In this document: positions 43,952 through 55,102 of the stretch, in pieces
Position numbering within the stretch: the stretch's first letter is position 1
How the letters are laid out: each line of letters starts with the position of its first letter
NCBI GenBank assembly: GCA_963457665.1
Contig: OY735215.1
Span: forward strand, 38,887,325-38,951,324
From: Thysanoteuthis rhombus
Lineage: Eukaryota; Mollusca; Cephalopoda; Oegopsida; Thysanoteuthidae
DNA: 64,000 nt
Direction: 5' to 3'
Notes under the pieces: generated by a model
What the model was told of the DNA's origin: nothing
The model's database searches: none
Seen by the model: only the letters and a program-made list of their open reading frames with translations
Position numbers and translations under genes: made by a program

Positions 43952-46900
43952 TGCCTTGCCATGACGTGATGCGATCACTGTTGAGGTCCTAAAGTCTCCT
44001 GAAAGAGTTCAAATCATTGTTCAATGGTTGTTGGCCACTGCTATCAATAATTCTTTATTGTTTAGAGCAGGTTAAGCCCAACCCCCGAGGTATCCATATT
44101 TTCAGGCATAGATCTATTGAGCCAATGCTGAACAGTTCAGAGTGCCGTGATGCCCACTCCAAATGGCTTATTGATGTAATCAGCAGCTTGAGCAACATTA
44201 TGTCCTAATTTGGAATTGTACTGGAAAATTAGTCTAACGTCTCAGGTAGACAACATTGCTGTAAAGGATACAAAAACCTCCAATAATCATGAACTATATC
44301 TTTATTTACATTGAAACTGTAAAAAAATGCAATTATATCAGTTGATATTTCACTTTCAGCAATGTTCTTTATGATATGTAACAATTTGATATTTATCTAT
44401 CTTATGACCTGGAAAGACTGATCTTGCTAAGCAAGTATCTTAAACATGGTTTCCTAATGTAGCCGCAATCAAACAGTGACTTTGTTTTCTTTGGGGATAA
44501 ACAGGAATTGATGGCCACTCCAAAAGCTCTTTCTATTACTCCTCACAAAAAGATCACTTGTAAACATAAACATTTTCCCAGCTCTGAGTGAGTCAGCTTC
44601 CATCCACACATCCTGAGTGCATATCAGCTATTGATGACTGGATTGTTCAGCCCTTTAGTTAAATCTTCAAGGAAGCACATGCAGGATGTCCTTGTAGCTT
44701 TGTTCTCAACAGTAAAGGCTATGATTCCCAGAGTCCAAGCAACTGACAAGACTGATAAGATACAGTTTCAAATGATCAGAGCTTTCTGCTTTTATTTGAT
44801 CCAAAATTGTTTAACAGCAGCAACACCTAACTGTGTCAGCTAAGAAGTTATCTCTCTGGCAAAATATACACAAAATCTTTTGGTGACCTATTCCGAACAA
44901 TTAGCCTGAAATATTGAGTCAAGAATATTTGTTGAGGTCCTGAAATGATGGAGGTTTGTCACTTGTTCGCAAACTGAAATATCAAAGAGTGGTAACAATA
45001 ATTCTGACATATGTGGCTGCTGCTGCTACTAACATATTAAGGGAAAGCAGAAAACTCAACCGTTTAAACTCAACCGTTCGGAATTAAGATTAAGGAATCA
45101 AGCATATAAAGGCAAAAATGGTGTCCCTCTATTTTGTATTCTCTAATGATGGCTGGATAGGTTCTGATAAAACTTTGTGAGAACACTCAGCAGGATTGAG
45201 AAAGTAACCTTAGAGAGTGGCATTGCATGAAATGCTGTACAGGGTGTTGGAATCAATCAATCAAATATACATAAAGAGAGAGCAAGGGGGGGTTAGAGAG
45301 AGTTGGAATGAGTGATAGTAGTAGAAGTGAAATCACTAGGTAAGTAACCTCTATTTCCAATGTTTCTCCTTGACAATTATGATTTATCCCCCACAAAAAG
45401 AATTGCTATAGGCTTGAGATATGTCACCCCCGGTGGTTTTAGACTTCAATTTTCAAAGAATTCTGTGATTATTTCAAGCTAAGAAACACATTTTAAAACC
45501 TAAACAATAAGTAATGTTTAAAATTTTATAGTATGGAAGGCTCAAACAGCTATTGGTTTTTTGTCTTTTGTTTACATAACTGAAACTAAGCAAGTAAAAT
45601 TATCATTCATTTTCTTTTTACATCCACTGCTTTTATTTTGATAGGATTCAATTTTTGTTTTTAGTATTTATATATTACATAAAGAATAAATAAATGAGTT
45701 TTTTCCAACAAAAACTGTGAAGTAAACTAAACCGATTTTTGACTATAACCCATTGAACTGATCTTAACTACTATTCATCTTCATAAAGCAAATAATGTTA
45801 CTTATTTGCGATTCAAATATCAGGATACCTGTCAATAAAGAATTAAAAGATATAAAAAAATAAGTTTAAACCAAATCTCAATTGTTACTTTTTTCAACTA
45901 CTAAAATTTACTGTCATAACTACATTTTTAATGCAGATCTCATCATCTTTTTTCTGATGAATAAATTCATTTAATAATTTCCAAAATCTGACCAAAGTCT
46001 AGCTGTGGGAAGTGAAATCTGCACGTCTACTCGAATTACTTATGATCTTATGAGGAATCAGTATGTTACTTTGTAAATAGTCATAGTGAGTGAGAAATTG
46101 GTTGTGCAGCCTATTTTGGTAGGAGAGCAGACCAAACTGCGTATCTACTACTCAAAAAAAAAGGAATTACCCAACTCATTATTTCTTACCAAGAAATAAA
46201 AACAATTACTTTTTTCCATTACTTTTTTTCGCTTCAATTGATTTTTCACAATGTCTCCTTCTTACACAAAACTCAACAGATAATCAGTGCCAGATCAACT
46301 ATATAACAAAAATAGAATATTCTACGGGCCCTGCATTTCCAAGGACCCTGTATTAAATGCTTGCAATCTATTAATTTCTGATTCAGCGATTCTGCACTTT
46401 CTCTATAGCACTATAATGGTGTTTAGCTTAGTGTTTAAATTTATTGAGTTCAGCTAATTATCACCTCTAAATGGATTTGTTATTCTAACATTGTAATCAA
46501 TGGGAATGGAGTATCTATATGATATTTATACGTCACAAAAATACAATTCAAAACTGAAGTCATAGCCACTTCACAGAGATCAAAACAAAAACAAAATTAC
46601 TGAAAGGATGGACATATTCATTGCATTATCCAGTTGTGTAGCAAATGAGAAAAATTGACCATTTCATTACGCAAAAAAAAATATGTATGTTTTATTCATG
46701 TGTAATTTTTTAAAATTTGAAGCTTTTTTTAAAAAAATATGCTAGAGGTTAGCTTAATCTGGCCCCGTTTATATAACATTTGAATAAACTCATGGATTGG
46801 TAACGAAGATTGGAAAGGGAGTGAAGGGACTGAAGATATACAGGCATAGAATGAGACACAAGCAGAGACATGAGATAATGGATAATCTTAGTTGTCAACA

Positions 46901-47815
46901 CCCGTGTATTAATACTACAAAAAGAAAATCTTTCCTAGATTGATTTTTTTCAAAACATCAAAGAGAAGAGCAGAATTATGCGTTTGATTGACTTATGGAT
47001 TCGATGATAAACTCTGGGTATTTGAATGTTGTGACTCTATGAGCAGTGGTCCCCAGCATATGCTATCAGGCTGCAAGGAGACAATATGATAACACGATGT
47101 TCCTTTGTAAAATAACAAGAACCATTAGTTCAACAATGCATACACCATCAATATGTCCATATCTTAATGATTTCAAAAGAATTCTAGATGAAGAAGTAGT
47201 TGCATTACCACTTGTGGTAGTAGTAGCAGAAAGAGGAGGAGGAGTAAGATAATAGTGAGGATGTTTCACCTTAATATCTTACTATAAGAAAATACAATTA
47301 GTAAGTTTAAATTAAAATAGATGAATGATTGTTATCAATGATTTGTTCCAGGGTCTCAGTGTTTGGTTATTTTATTCGATAAGTGGGCTTTAAATGAATA
47401 TATGTAATATTTTTAGCCATAAAGTTAGCAGGAATTTTTAGCTGTTTTTACAGACAGTTTTACTTAATAACTAATGGTATCTGGTAAATGCTTGATTTTT
47501 TCATTTATTAACAACATCACACCTCTTATGACATGATAAAATCCTTTCCCTCCTTCCTCTTTCTGTTGTTTAACATAAGTGAGACTGACTGACCAACTGA
47601 CCAAAAAGTGTCTTATAGAGATGTGCAGACACATCTAAAAACAAATTCATTCCCTAGTGTTACATGGGCATGGGACTTCAAAGTATTTAAGATCAAAGAC
47701 AGGATAGAGATTAATGAAAATATAGACATACGAATGGTGTTGTGTAAAACGGGTTGCGAGAGAAGTGCACAGGACAATGGATTGGCACATGGGTGCCATC
47801 TTAGTGTTTAGTGAT
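43952..47815. other. unassigned DNA
   Basis: About 3.9 kb with no recognised domain, RNA gene or repeat. The frame at 44631-44843 has no motif I know. A GTAGTAGTAGCAG/GAGGAGGAG cluster lies at about 47215-47246. Exons of a poorly conserved gene cannot be excluded by eye. Confidence 0.45.
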
Positions 47816-48690
47816 CTACACTCGCTGGGAATCTGGTCTCCCCGAGATGGCGATCATTACCTCCTTATAGGGGATCTACGCCAACACGTTTAGTGGATCC
47901 CCTCCCCATGCTTCTTGGTATCTCCGCTAACATCCACCTATGCTCTTTGATGTATCTACCCATCCGGATGTGGCTTCTTCTGGCCAAAACACCTGTTGTT
48001 TATCTGACTATCCATTTAGGGAAGTGGAAGTAGAAAGTCTTTTTGTCAGCACACTTGTCAGGATGTTTTCCGTTGACACCTGTCATTGAAGTGTCCCAAG
48101 GATGCTTTTCTGCTTTTGCACATCCTGTTTATTGTTATCAGTGGGTACCGGAAACAAGATCAATCCTTTGACCTTTGCTTTCGCTATCCAACACTAGGAT
48201 TTTAATATTAAATTCATTTGATGGCCCCTTTTATGGATAAAATTGAGGGTATTAACCACTTATAAGTGACGTAGATACATTATCACTTATATTCCATCAG
48301 CTCTTATGTAAGAATATTGTCAATATTTTACCAGTTCGCTGTGCAAAAACTATTGAGGACTCATGCCTCATAGGACTCAGATATATAACAAGAAAAACAG
48401 TATAGCAGCCTTGGTAGAGTATATATGAAGATCCTGGGGTGCCCAGTTGAGAGAATCTTCCTCTTAGCCTCACAGATGTAGTCTAAAGGAAAGCAGATGA
48501 CATGTTTGGCATCATTTTGGTGGCAAGAGCTGCCAGGAGAAAACCAAAGTAAGCCTCCATCTGCCTTGAAGGGGCTTCTCCACCTGGTTTAGAATCAGAA
48601 TTGTCTGTCTCCTATGCTGGTTGCCAACCATGGCTAGAAAGCCCAGTTTGGCCTCCTATCTACCCACAGCTAAGAAGATCTATGTATTTT
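47816..48690. other. GC-richer unassigned block, possible old repeat
   Basis: Base composition rises relative to both sides, in particular 47820-48150 and 48430-48680. No domain is recognised in any frame I examined. It may be a fragment of an unclassified mobile element. Confidence 0.35.
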
Positions 48691-49434
48691 ATCTATGTAT
48701 ATCCACAATACATAATCATATTTTTGATAATCATACTCCATAAAAATGAATCAATTAGAGATATATATGTTTATGAATATATATGAACTAGATAGGGGAC
48801 TTAGCATTGCTTACGAATTGTTCCTGCTGGGGTACCTGGCGCACCCACCAATCGTACCCATGCACATTCCAAATTTGGGGGCTCCCAAGGGGACCCACAG
48901 AAGCCTGTGCAAACTGTCAGGCAGGCCCATGTATTCTTTCCTAAAACCTGAAAAAAATTGATTTTAGTTTAATTTTTGTCAAGACTGAGAATTCATGCAA
49001 CTCAGCTATGTCTTTCCTATAAGTACATTAAGTATACATTAGGTATTTGAAAATACAACTCTAGCAGGCCATTAATAGAAGAAGACTTAACCAGGGCGTT
49101 CCCTATGTGTGATATGTGTGTGCTGCACAACCATCAAAAAATTCATAAGTAATAATTTCACCACTGCATAAATAATGATGTCTCAATCTCATTTCATAAA
49201 TATCAATTTGTTAAAATCATTTCAACTAATTAAATAAAGGGACATAATCCCAAACCGATTACCTCCCTTACATTCACATACAACTCTAATCTGTCATAGG
49301 ACATTTTCAGAAATTATTAGTTATCTCCCTTGCACTGGATATCGTGAAGTCGTTAACGCACACAGTAGTTAGTTATGCTAGTATATTTTTTTTAACTGAA
49401 TGGAAAGGGATAAAAATAATTACTTGTTAAGTGG
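48691..49434. other. unassigned DNA with two mollusc-type motifs
   Basis: GATTACCTCCCTTA (49257-49270) and AGTTATCTCCCTTG (49319-49332) lie 49 bp apart. No gene recognised. Confidence 0.5.
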
Positions 49435-49690
49435 GCACATCGAAAATTTAGATATTTTTCATCCAAATCTAGATGTTTTTGGCTGCATCTCGTTGTCCGA
49501 AATTGCTACTTGGAGGATTTTAATTAGATACGTAATGTTTTCTACTTGAATCATAGAAATGAAATAAGCAATATTTCTAAATAATCAAAATCACATTTGA
49601 TTTATTAAAATGTGTAATATACCGAGAAAATCTATGTAATTTGAGTTTCAAGGTGTTTTTTCCAACCAATTTCTCACTTGTCTTTCATTT
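49435..49690 (+). repeat. dispersed repeat E, copy 1
   Basis: Shares with 61535-61770, in order, TTTAGAT(A/G)TTTT, AAATCTAGATGTTTTTGG, GCATCT, GAAATTG, TCACATTTGAT and ATGTGTAATAT. Moderately diverged and non-coding. A short third match is at about 55355-55400. Confidence 0.5.
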
Positions 49691-49803
49691 CATTTGGAGA
49701 TTTTGACTAGCACAAATCGAATGCAAGCAAAGTTAAGTTGAGTTTTTACATTTATTCTTGGCTGAACGGGCACCAATTTTCTCTTTGAATAAGTTGTTTA
49801 TTC

Positions 49804-50078
49804 AGCAATAATACCAAGTATTACTAAAATAAATGAGCAGAAACTTTGATTTATGTACACTCCAGTGAATAAAGTTTCTGTTTATTTCTTCAGTAATACC
49901 TAGTATTATTAAAAAAAAATCAGAAACTTTGATTTGTAATCTTTTGTATGTATGAATAATTTGAAGTTTCTGTTTATTTCTTCAGTAATACTTGGTATTA
50001 CCAAAAAAAAAAAAATAATCAGAAACTTTGATTTGTAATCTTCTCTATGTTTAAATAGCTTCTGTTAATTTTTCTAGA
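49804..50078. repeat. ~90-bp palindromic minisatellite, part 1 (three units)
   Basis: Each unit opens with a small palindrome (consensus AGTAATACTTAGTATTACT), followed by an A-rich spacer, CAGAAACTTTGATTTGTAAT and TTTCTGTTTATTTCTTC. Units start at about 49804, 49892 and 49984. The array is cut at about 50079 and resumes at 50848. Confidence 0.8.
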
Positions 50079-50647
50079 TGCACCTACACGTAACTCTATC
50101 TGTCTGTGGGTCGGCCTGTTAATCCTCCATATGTTCAAAATCCATTTTTAGCGCATGGTAGAAAGTATCTTTTGACCCCTTCATCTTCACTGTACTGTAA
50201 CTTAGAGAATATTCCTTAACCAGGTAGTTTCCACCGGATACATCATATTTTAGAGAGGGGGTTCAATTTAATATTCAATTACGATGTAGAACTTGACCCT
50301 GACTTTATGAACACTTAAAATAACATAATTTAGAAAAGTAAAAACTTTTCTGATGATGTCATAAAAAGAAGAATAATTAGAAAAACAAAACAATCTAATC
50401 AAAAGTCCTTTCTGTAGGAAGTTAGTGTTTATTCCCCGGACGTCATATTGGTACTATAAAAATACTACTAGTACAGGCATCCTCTGATATAACGTGGTTT
50501 ACAATATCAAAGACACAATTATCATTGTTGCAAGCATCCCAAAATAGCACTAATTGTTATATATACTTATTGTGCAGATCAAAAAAATTAATTTTATCTA
50601 TACAGGCATCCCCTGGTACGACATGGTTCATTTTAGCATGGTTCACA

Positions 50648-50700
<53 letters not shown>

Positions 50701-50847
50701 CATAGAGAGAGAGAGAGAGAGAGAGAGAAGGAGGGATTGCATGTGAATCTTCTCAGCCTATCACCAAAGAGTGATGTAAGTGAAAGACTTATTGCATTGT
50801 AGTAAAACATGGAATGTGAATGTATCATTGGACCGATGCCATTGTTT
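50079..50847. mobile_element. ~770-bp insertion in the minisatellite
   Basis: It interrupts the array. It contains two CAGGCATCC starts (50474 CAGGCATCCTCTGATATAAC and 50603 CAGGCATCCCCTGGTACGAC), both followed by a GTGGTT- or ATGGTT-like block; such ends recall pogo/Tigger-type terminal repeats, but no transposase or partner end was found. A TA tract (50650-50694) and a GA tract (50705-50727) lie near its right side. Target duplication not identified. Confidence 0.4.
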
Positions 50848-51145
50848 AGTAATACTTAGTATTACTAAAAAAATATGCAAAAAAACTCTGATTTGTAATC
50901 TGTACTATGATAAATAGCTTAACATTATTGCTACTATTTCGTACTATCTAGTATTACTAAAAAGACTAAAAGGAACCTTCAATCTGAAATCTATACTATG
51001 TATTAGTAGCTTACAGTTTTTTATTTTTAGTCAAACTTAGTATTACTAAGAAAACGGTCTGAAACTTCAATTTGTGATATGTTCTATGATTAATAGCTTA
51101 AAGTTTGTTTTTTTTGTAAAAAGTAGGATTACTAAAAAATAAAAA
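50848..51145. repeat. ~90-bp palindromic minisatellite, part 2 (about four units)
   Basis: Units begin near 50848 (AGTAATACTTAGTATTACT, a perfect palindrome with a 3-nt centre), 50940, 51034 and 51118. They share TTTGTAATCTGTACTATGA-like text and ATAGCTTA. These units are more diverged from one another than those in part 1. Confidence 0.75.
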
Positions 51146-51359
51146 GAAAGTAAGTTATTCATACATAGTACAGATGACAAATTGCAAATGAGGTGTGACC
51201 AGAGATTGGGGAGGGGTTGCTCCTTGAATGAGGAAAAGTAAGTTCTGCATGGTGACACACCCTGTGACAATAACCACCATACATCACTGGACTTGATGCA
51301 ATGTTACATCACTGGGTACAAATTTTAACTACTCCATTTCTCTTTTACATGTAATGACA
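51146..51359. other. short unassigned gap
   Basis: Between the minisatellite and the transposase remnant; nothing recognised. Confidence 0.4.
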
Positions 51360-52330
51360 GCATTGACATGACAGCTTTCAATCTGACAAAGAAAACGGAG
51401 AAGCTCGTGGTGCTTATGGCCCTAGCTATCAACCACAACAACTCGAAGATTGCCAGCTTCTTGAACGTGGCCAAGTCCTTCATGTCATCTGTGGCCAAAA
51501 GAAAAAAAACATTCAGTCAGGATGGCTAAGTTCATCCAGATGGTACGGGACATCATCGACATCAGACCCAACAAGGTAAAGTCCCACTCTCCAAGCTGCT
51601 CAAGGTGACAAAGTTTACTATCAGACATACGCTGTATGAGGACAACAGGTACAAGTTCTATGTGATGAGGAGAAGGCATTTCAAACTATTTTCTACGCAA
51701 GACTATGTGATCTGGTCAAAGCAGTTGCTGAACTAGTTCAAGCACCCTGTGGAGCTTGGCATGCCCTAGTTCTTCCCTAATTACAAAAACCTCAACCAAG
51801 ACCAGAAGTGACCAAGAGGAATGACAGTTGTCCGAGTGTTAAACCCAGGAAGGTACCAACAGTGAATCACATCAAGTTCCCATTGTTTGTGATGGTCCCT
51901 GGGGTTGTGAGCAATGAGGGCAATGACGTGCCATTTCTTCCAACAGGACCTCAGGGTCAATGCCAATTCCTATATCAAAGTGCTGGACATGGTGGTCAAG
52001 CCCTGGATTTATGGGACGGCCCAGAGAAGGCTGTACATCTTTGACCAGGACTCTACTCCCTATCACATGGCCCATGTTACTCAGGAATGGCTTGCCAAGA
52101 ATTTTCATGATCATGTGACTCCTAACATGTGACCCCTAAGCATTCTGATTTTAATCCCCTGGACTGCTATGACTCAGGCGTCATTGAGAGGGAGACCAAT
52201 GCAGTCACATAATTCCAAGAACTGACTGGTGGCCATCATTATGGAAGTGATAGCCAACGTGATCGAGAATCACCTGATCTTGGTATGAAGTTGTTTCTAT
52301 GGCTGTGCTCAAAGCTGAAAGCAGTTTTAT
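51360..52330 (+). pseudogene. IS630/Tc1/mariner transposase pseudogene
   Basis: Plus-strand remnant of a DNA transposon gene. Blocks in order: KLVVLMALAINHNNSKIASF, LNVAKSF.SSVAKRK (N-terminal helix-turn-helix), FIQMVRDIIDIRPNK, NQDQKVTKRNDSCPS, NHIKFPLFVMVPGVVSNEG, LRVNANSYIKVLDMVVKPW, LYIFDQDSTPYHMAHVTQEW, LAKNFHDHVTPNM, DFNPLDCYDSGVIERETN. The Asp in DQDS and the last Asp in NPLD match the second and third catalytic residues; the spacing fits a DD37D-type enzyme. The first Asp is hard to place. The reading frame changes at least four times and has several stops, so it is dead. I did not find terminal inverted repeats. Confidence 0.85.
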
Positions 52331-53460
52331 CAAATAACCTGTTTCTTTATATCTTGTTCAACTTGATAGATATTGACTTTTTCTATTGATTATCTTTGGT
52401 TTTCTTCATATCGCAATTTGTTGTCAAGTACCTGGTACACTCATTAGACTAATACCGGCCCTAACGAGCAAGATACATAATTGTCAAAAAAATAAGAATT
52501 AATAAAGTATATAGATTGATAGATGGATGGAAATCAGAGAGTGATCAATTGAACTTGTTTCTAAAAGGTGATATTTGTGACTTTTGGAGATTTTTCCCAG
52601 AAAAATATTAGATATACGTACACACAACTTGAAATAAACAAACTGTAATTCTCCCTTTATCAATGATATAAAGTCCCCACAACTTATTTTCATCATGAAT
52701 TTACATTATGTCCCTCCACCCTAATTTATTTACGGAATAATTTTCAAAAACTATTTTGCTAAAATGCTTTCTTGTGGTCACATTGGTATATACAGAAAAC
52801 TTGATGGGGTTATGTTAATGGGATTTTTGCAATAGGCTGTAATACACAGACAGACAGAAATACTTGGTGACTTGAATCACCATAGCCTCACAAATGGCCT
52901 GTCTGACCAACCAGCCAAGTAGGCTATCGATTCTTTTCTCTTTGAGTGTCTGTGTGTCTATGTGGATGACTCCAGGGGCTTGAAAATCTGTATGAGTATA
53001 CCACTAGGTACGATCTACAAATTTTGGGGGGGTCACTTATGCTGGTAATTTTTATATAATTTTAGATCATTTTTTTACACAATTAGTTCTGTTACACACA
53101 GAGGCTACAATGACTGATTTATGCTTGGTACAGATATTATGATAAGATTTACAAGTTAGTATCTATAGAGAAAAAAATGAATTTGCCAGTAACAAATTAC
53201 TGATTATGGCAGGCATATTACAATCTTGTTGAAAGTTTGATATTGTGGTTTGTTGTCACTAAGCCACACAGAGGTTTTGTCAGTAGGGTAAATGTTAGGA
53301 AGTATATGGTAAGTATTATCCATCTTGTATTAGTTAGAATATTAATATTTGTTTCTAACTGCTTATCACAATAAAAAAAGAATTATCAAACAATTGATTA
53401 TGGGTAAAAGCAGAACTTTGCTTGGTGTATCATAGCAATATCAATAACTCCATACACTTG
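52331..53460. other. unassigned AT-rich DNA
   Basis: No gene recognised. A weak match to part of repeat A (ACCAACCAGCCAAGTAGGC) is at about 52908-52926. The minus-strand frame at 52499-52696 has no known motif. Confidence 0.4.
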
Positions 53461-53468
53461 GTCTAGAG

Positions 53469-55102
53469 CAGCAATTCTGAACATGTGGTGCATGTCACAC
53501 GGTGGGGGGCAATTTAAATATATTGGAAGGCAATTTAGAATTCAGTTGTGAAGAGTGAAAAGTGGTGCATAGCTCAAAACTGAGTTGCAGAAAAAATAAG
53601 AAAGTAATTACAAGTATATGTCAAAACACAAGGAGACTTACAAATGAAACTAACTGGAGTTTAGCCAGAAATCAAAACATCTTGAAGTAAATATCAGGCT
53701 CAAGGATCTCACTATATAACCAAATTCAAAGATTTGAATTAGTTATATTTTAGAGGATATTGTAAAATTAAGATGGTATTGTTATGATGACAATTGATGG
53801 TATTCTGCGGCCATGATAGTTGAAATATCTTCCTACAATATTCAGTTCTCCTTCATTTGAAGCTACAGCATCCTTTTTCTTAGCTCCCTCTTGCCAGATC
53901 TCAATATTCCCAATCCTGCATCTTTGAGGCCTGATTGCAGCTTACCAAGTAAGTTTGTTCAGTGACAGCATTTTCTAGCCGTGGAATGGTTGGAACCTAC
54001 TACTGCAAATTCCTGGCTTCTTTGGGCAAGTATTTATTCAGGTATCCACAATATATGATCAAACATGGACCTCTGTAGTTGGGCTACTTTTGTCGAGAGT
54101 GGAATCATCTTAAATCTTGTACAGAGCCTTGTTAGAGATTAGGATATTTGACCATTGATGTCCTATGATAACTCACAGATGTTTACAGTGATTGACATAA
54201 AGCTTATCCATAGCTTCCTATAGAGCCACATAGCTGTTACAATTATATATCATATAGGTGCAGTTTCATTTTTAGAGGAATTGTTGATTCACAGATCCAT
54301 ATCTTCCAGAAAGACCCGAAAGCAATGATACCCATTACACATCATGCTGATATCAGAGCTGCAGAGCAATGATCCATGGCTCTTGCTCTTCCTCCAGTCC
54401 TCATCCCCTCTAGGGGATTCTCATTTTCACCTGTTTTTTGTGTGTCAGACAGATATACATCAGTGAACTCTGTTTTGCACTCATCCATGCATAGGTTCAC
54501 TTCTAACAGTATTTCTGTGGTAGGGGAGCAGTCTCTTCAGTGACTCTGTTGCATATTCTATCTCTAGTGACACACCTACTGACAAGATGGGTCAGGTGAT
54601 GCAGAGCATCTCTGTACTGATGACAGAGCAGCAGCAGCAAGGTCACATGTGAAGAGTACATGAGAAAGACGGTCTCCCTGTAGAGAGCCAATAGTTGTTC
54701 CAAGCTCAGCAAACTCTCAGTCTAGTGTCTGCCAGTAGTAATCTGACCAATTGCAACTCATCCTCATTGTAGCCAGCTTTATGCAACACATCTAGGATTT
54801 TTGATCTCTTAATAGTATCAAAAGCCCAAGACATTTATATGTTCATTTGGAAGAAATAAAAATTTTTAGAATTTGATCTACAAAATATTTTTGTCATTGA
54901 AATTATTTCTCATTGATTTAAATTGTTTCTCCTTTATTTAAAAGCTTTTAGTAAATTTCTAAATTTAACATTACATTAATATATTAATAAATTTATTTCG
55001 TTTAACATTACATTTATATATTAATGAATTTGTTTCATTGTAGTAAAGAAGATATCAAACTTTCAAACCTTGAGCATAGAACCAAGTGGTTAAGAACCAC
55101 TG
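53469..55102. mobile_element. hAT DNA transposon with perfect 8-bp target duplication
   Basis: The element starts CAGCAATTCTGAACATGTGG and, on the other strand, CAGTGGTTCTTAACCACTTGG, imperfect terminal repeats of the hAT type. GTCTAGAG flanks both sides (53461-53468 and 55103-55110), the 8-bp duplication expected of hAT. The interior has no visible hAT transposase. About 1 kb of it is a LINE fragment on the minus strand; without that the element would be ~630 bp, typical of a non-autonomous hAT. Confidence 0.8.
53845..54842 (-). mobile_element. LINE reverse-transcriptase fragment inside the hAT
   Basis: Minus-strand translation gives MSWAFDTIKRSKILDVLHKA (motif A, Asp of AFD), GYNEDELQLVRLLLADTRLR, a GSLQGDRLSPVLF-like block in broken frames (motif B), KTEFTDVYLSDTQKTG, EGMRTGGRARAMDH and a SLLCSSADIS-like segment. 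This matches a non-LTR reverse transcriptase of a clade different from the RTE copies. The FADD/YADD motif itself is not visible, and the frame is broken repeatedly. The 5' truncation falls at about 54842, inside the hAT. Confidence 0.7.

Noticed and set aside
43742-43978. Val/Ile-rich and Met/Thr-rich frames
   Set aside because: Translations of the GAT/GAC triplet array.
44631-44843. 70-codon frame as an exon of a host gene
   Set aside because: It begins with ATG and reads smoothly, but no domain or splice context could be supported. Left as unassigned.
49804-51145. CRISPR-like array
   Set aside because: Direct repeats are ~90 bp, contiguous and without unique spacers, in a eukaryotic context. 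It is a minisatellite.
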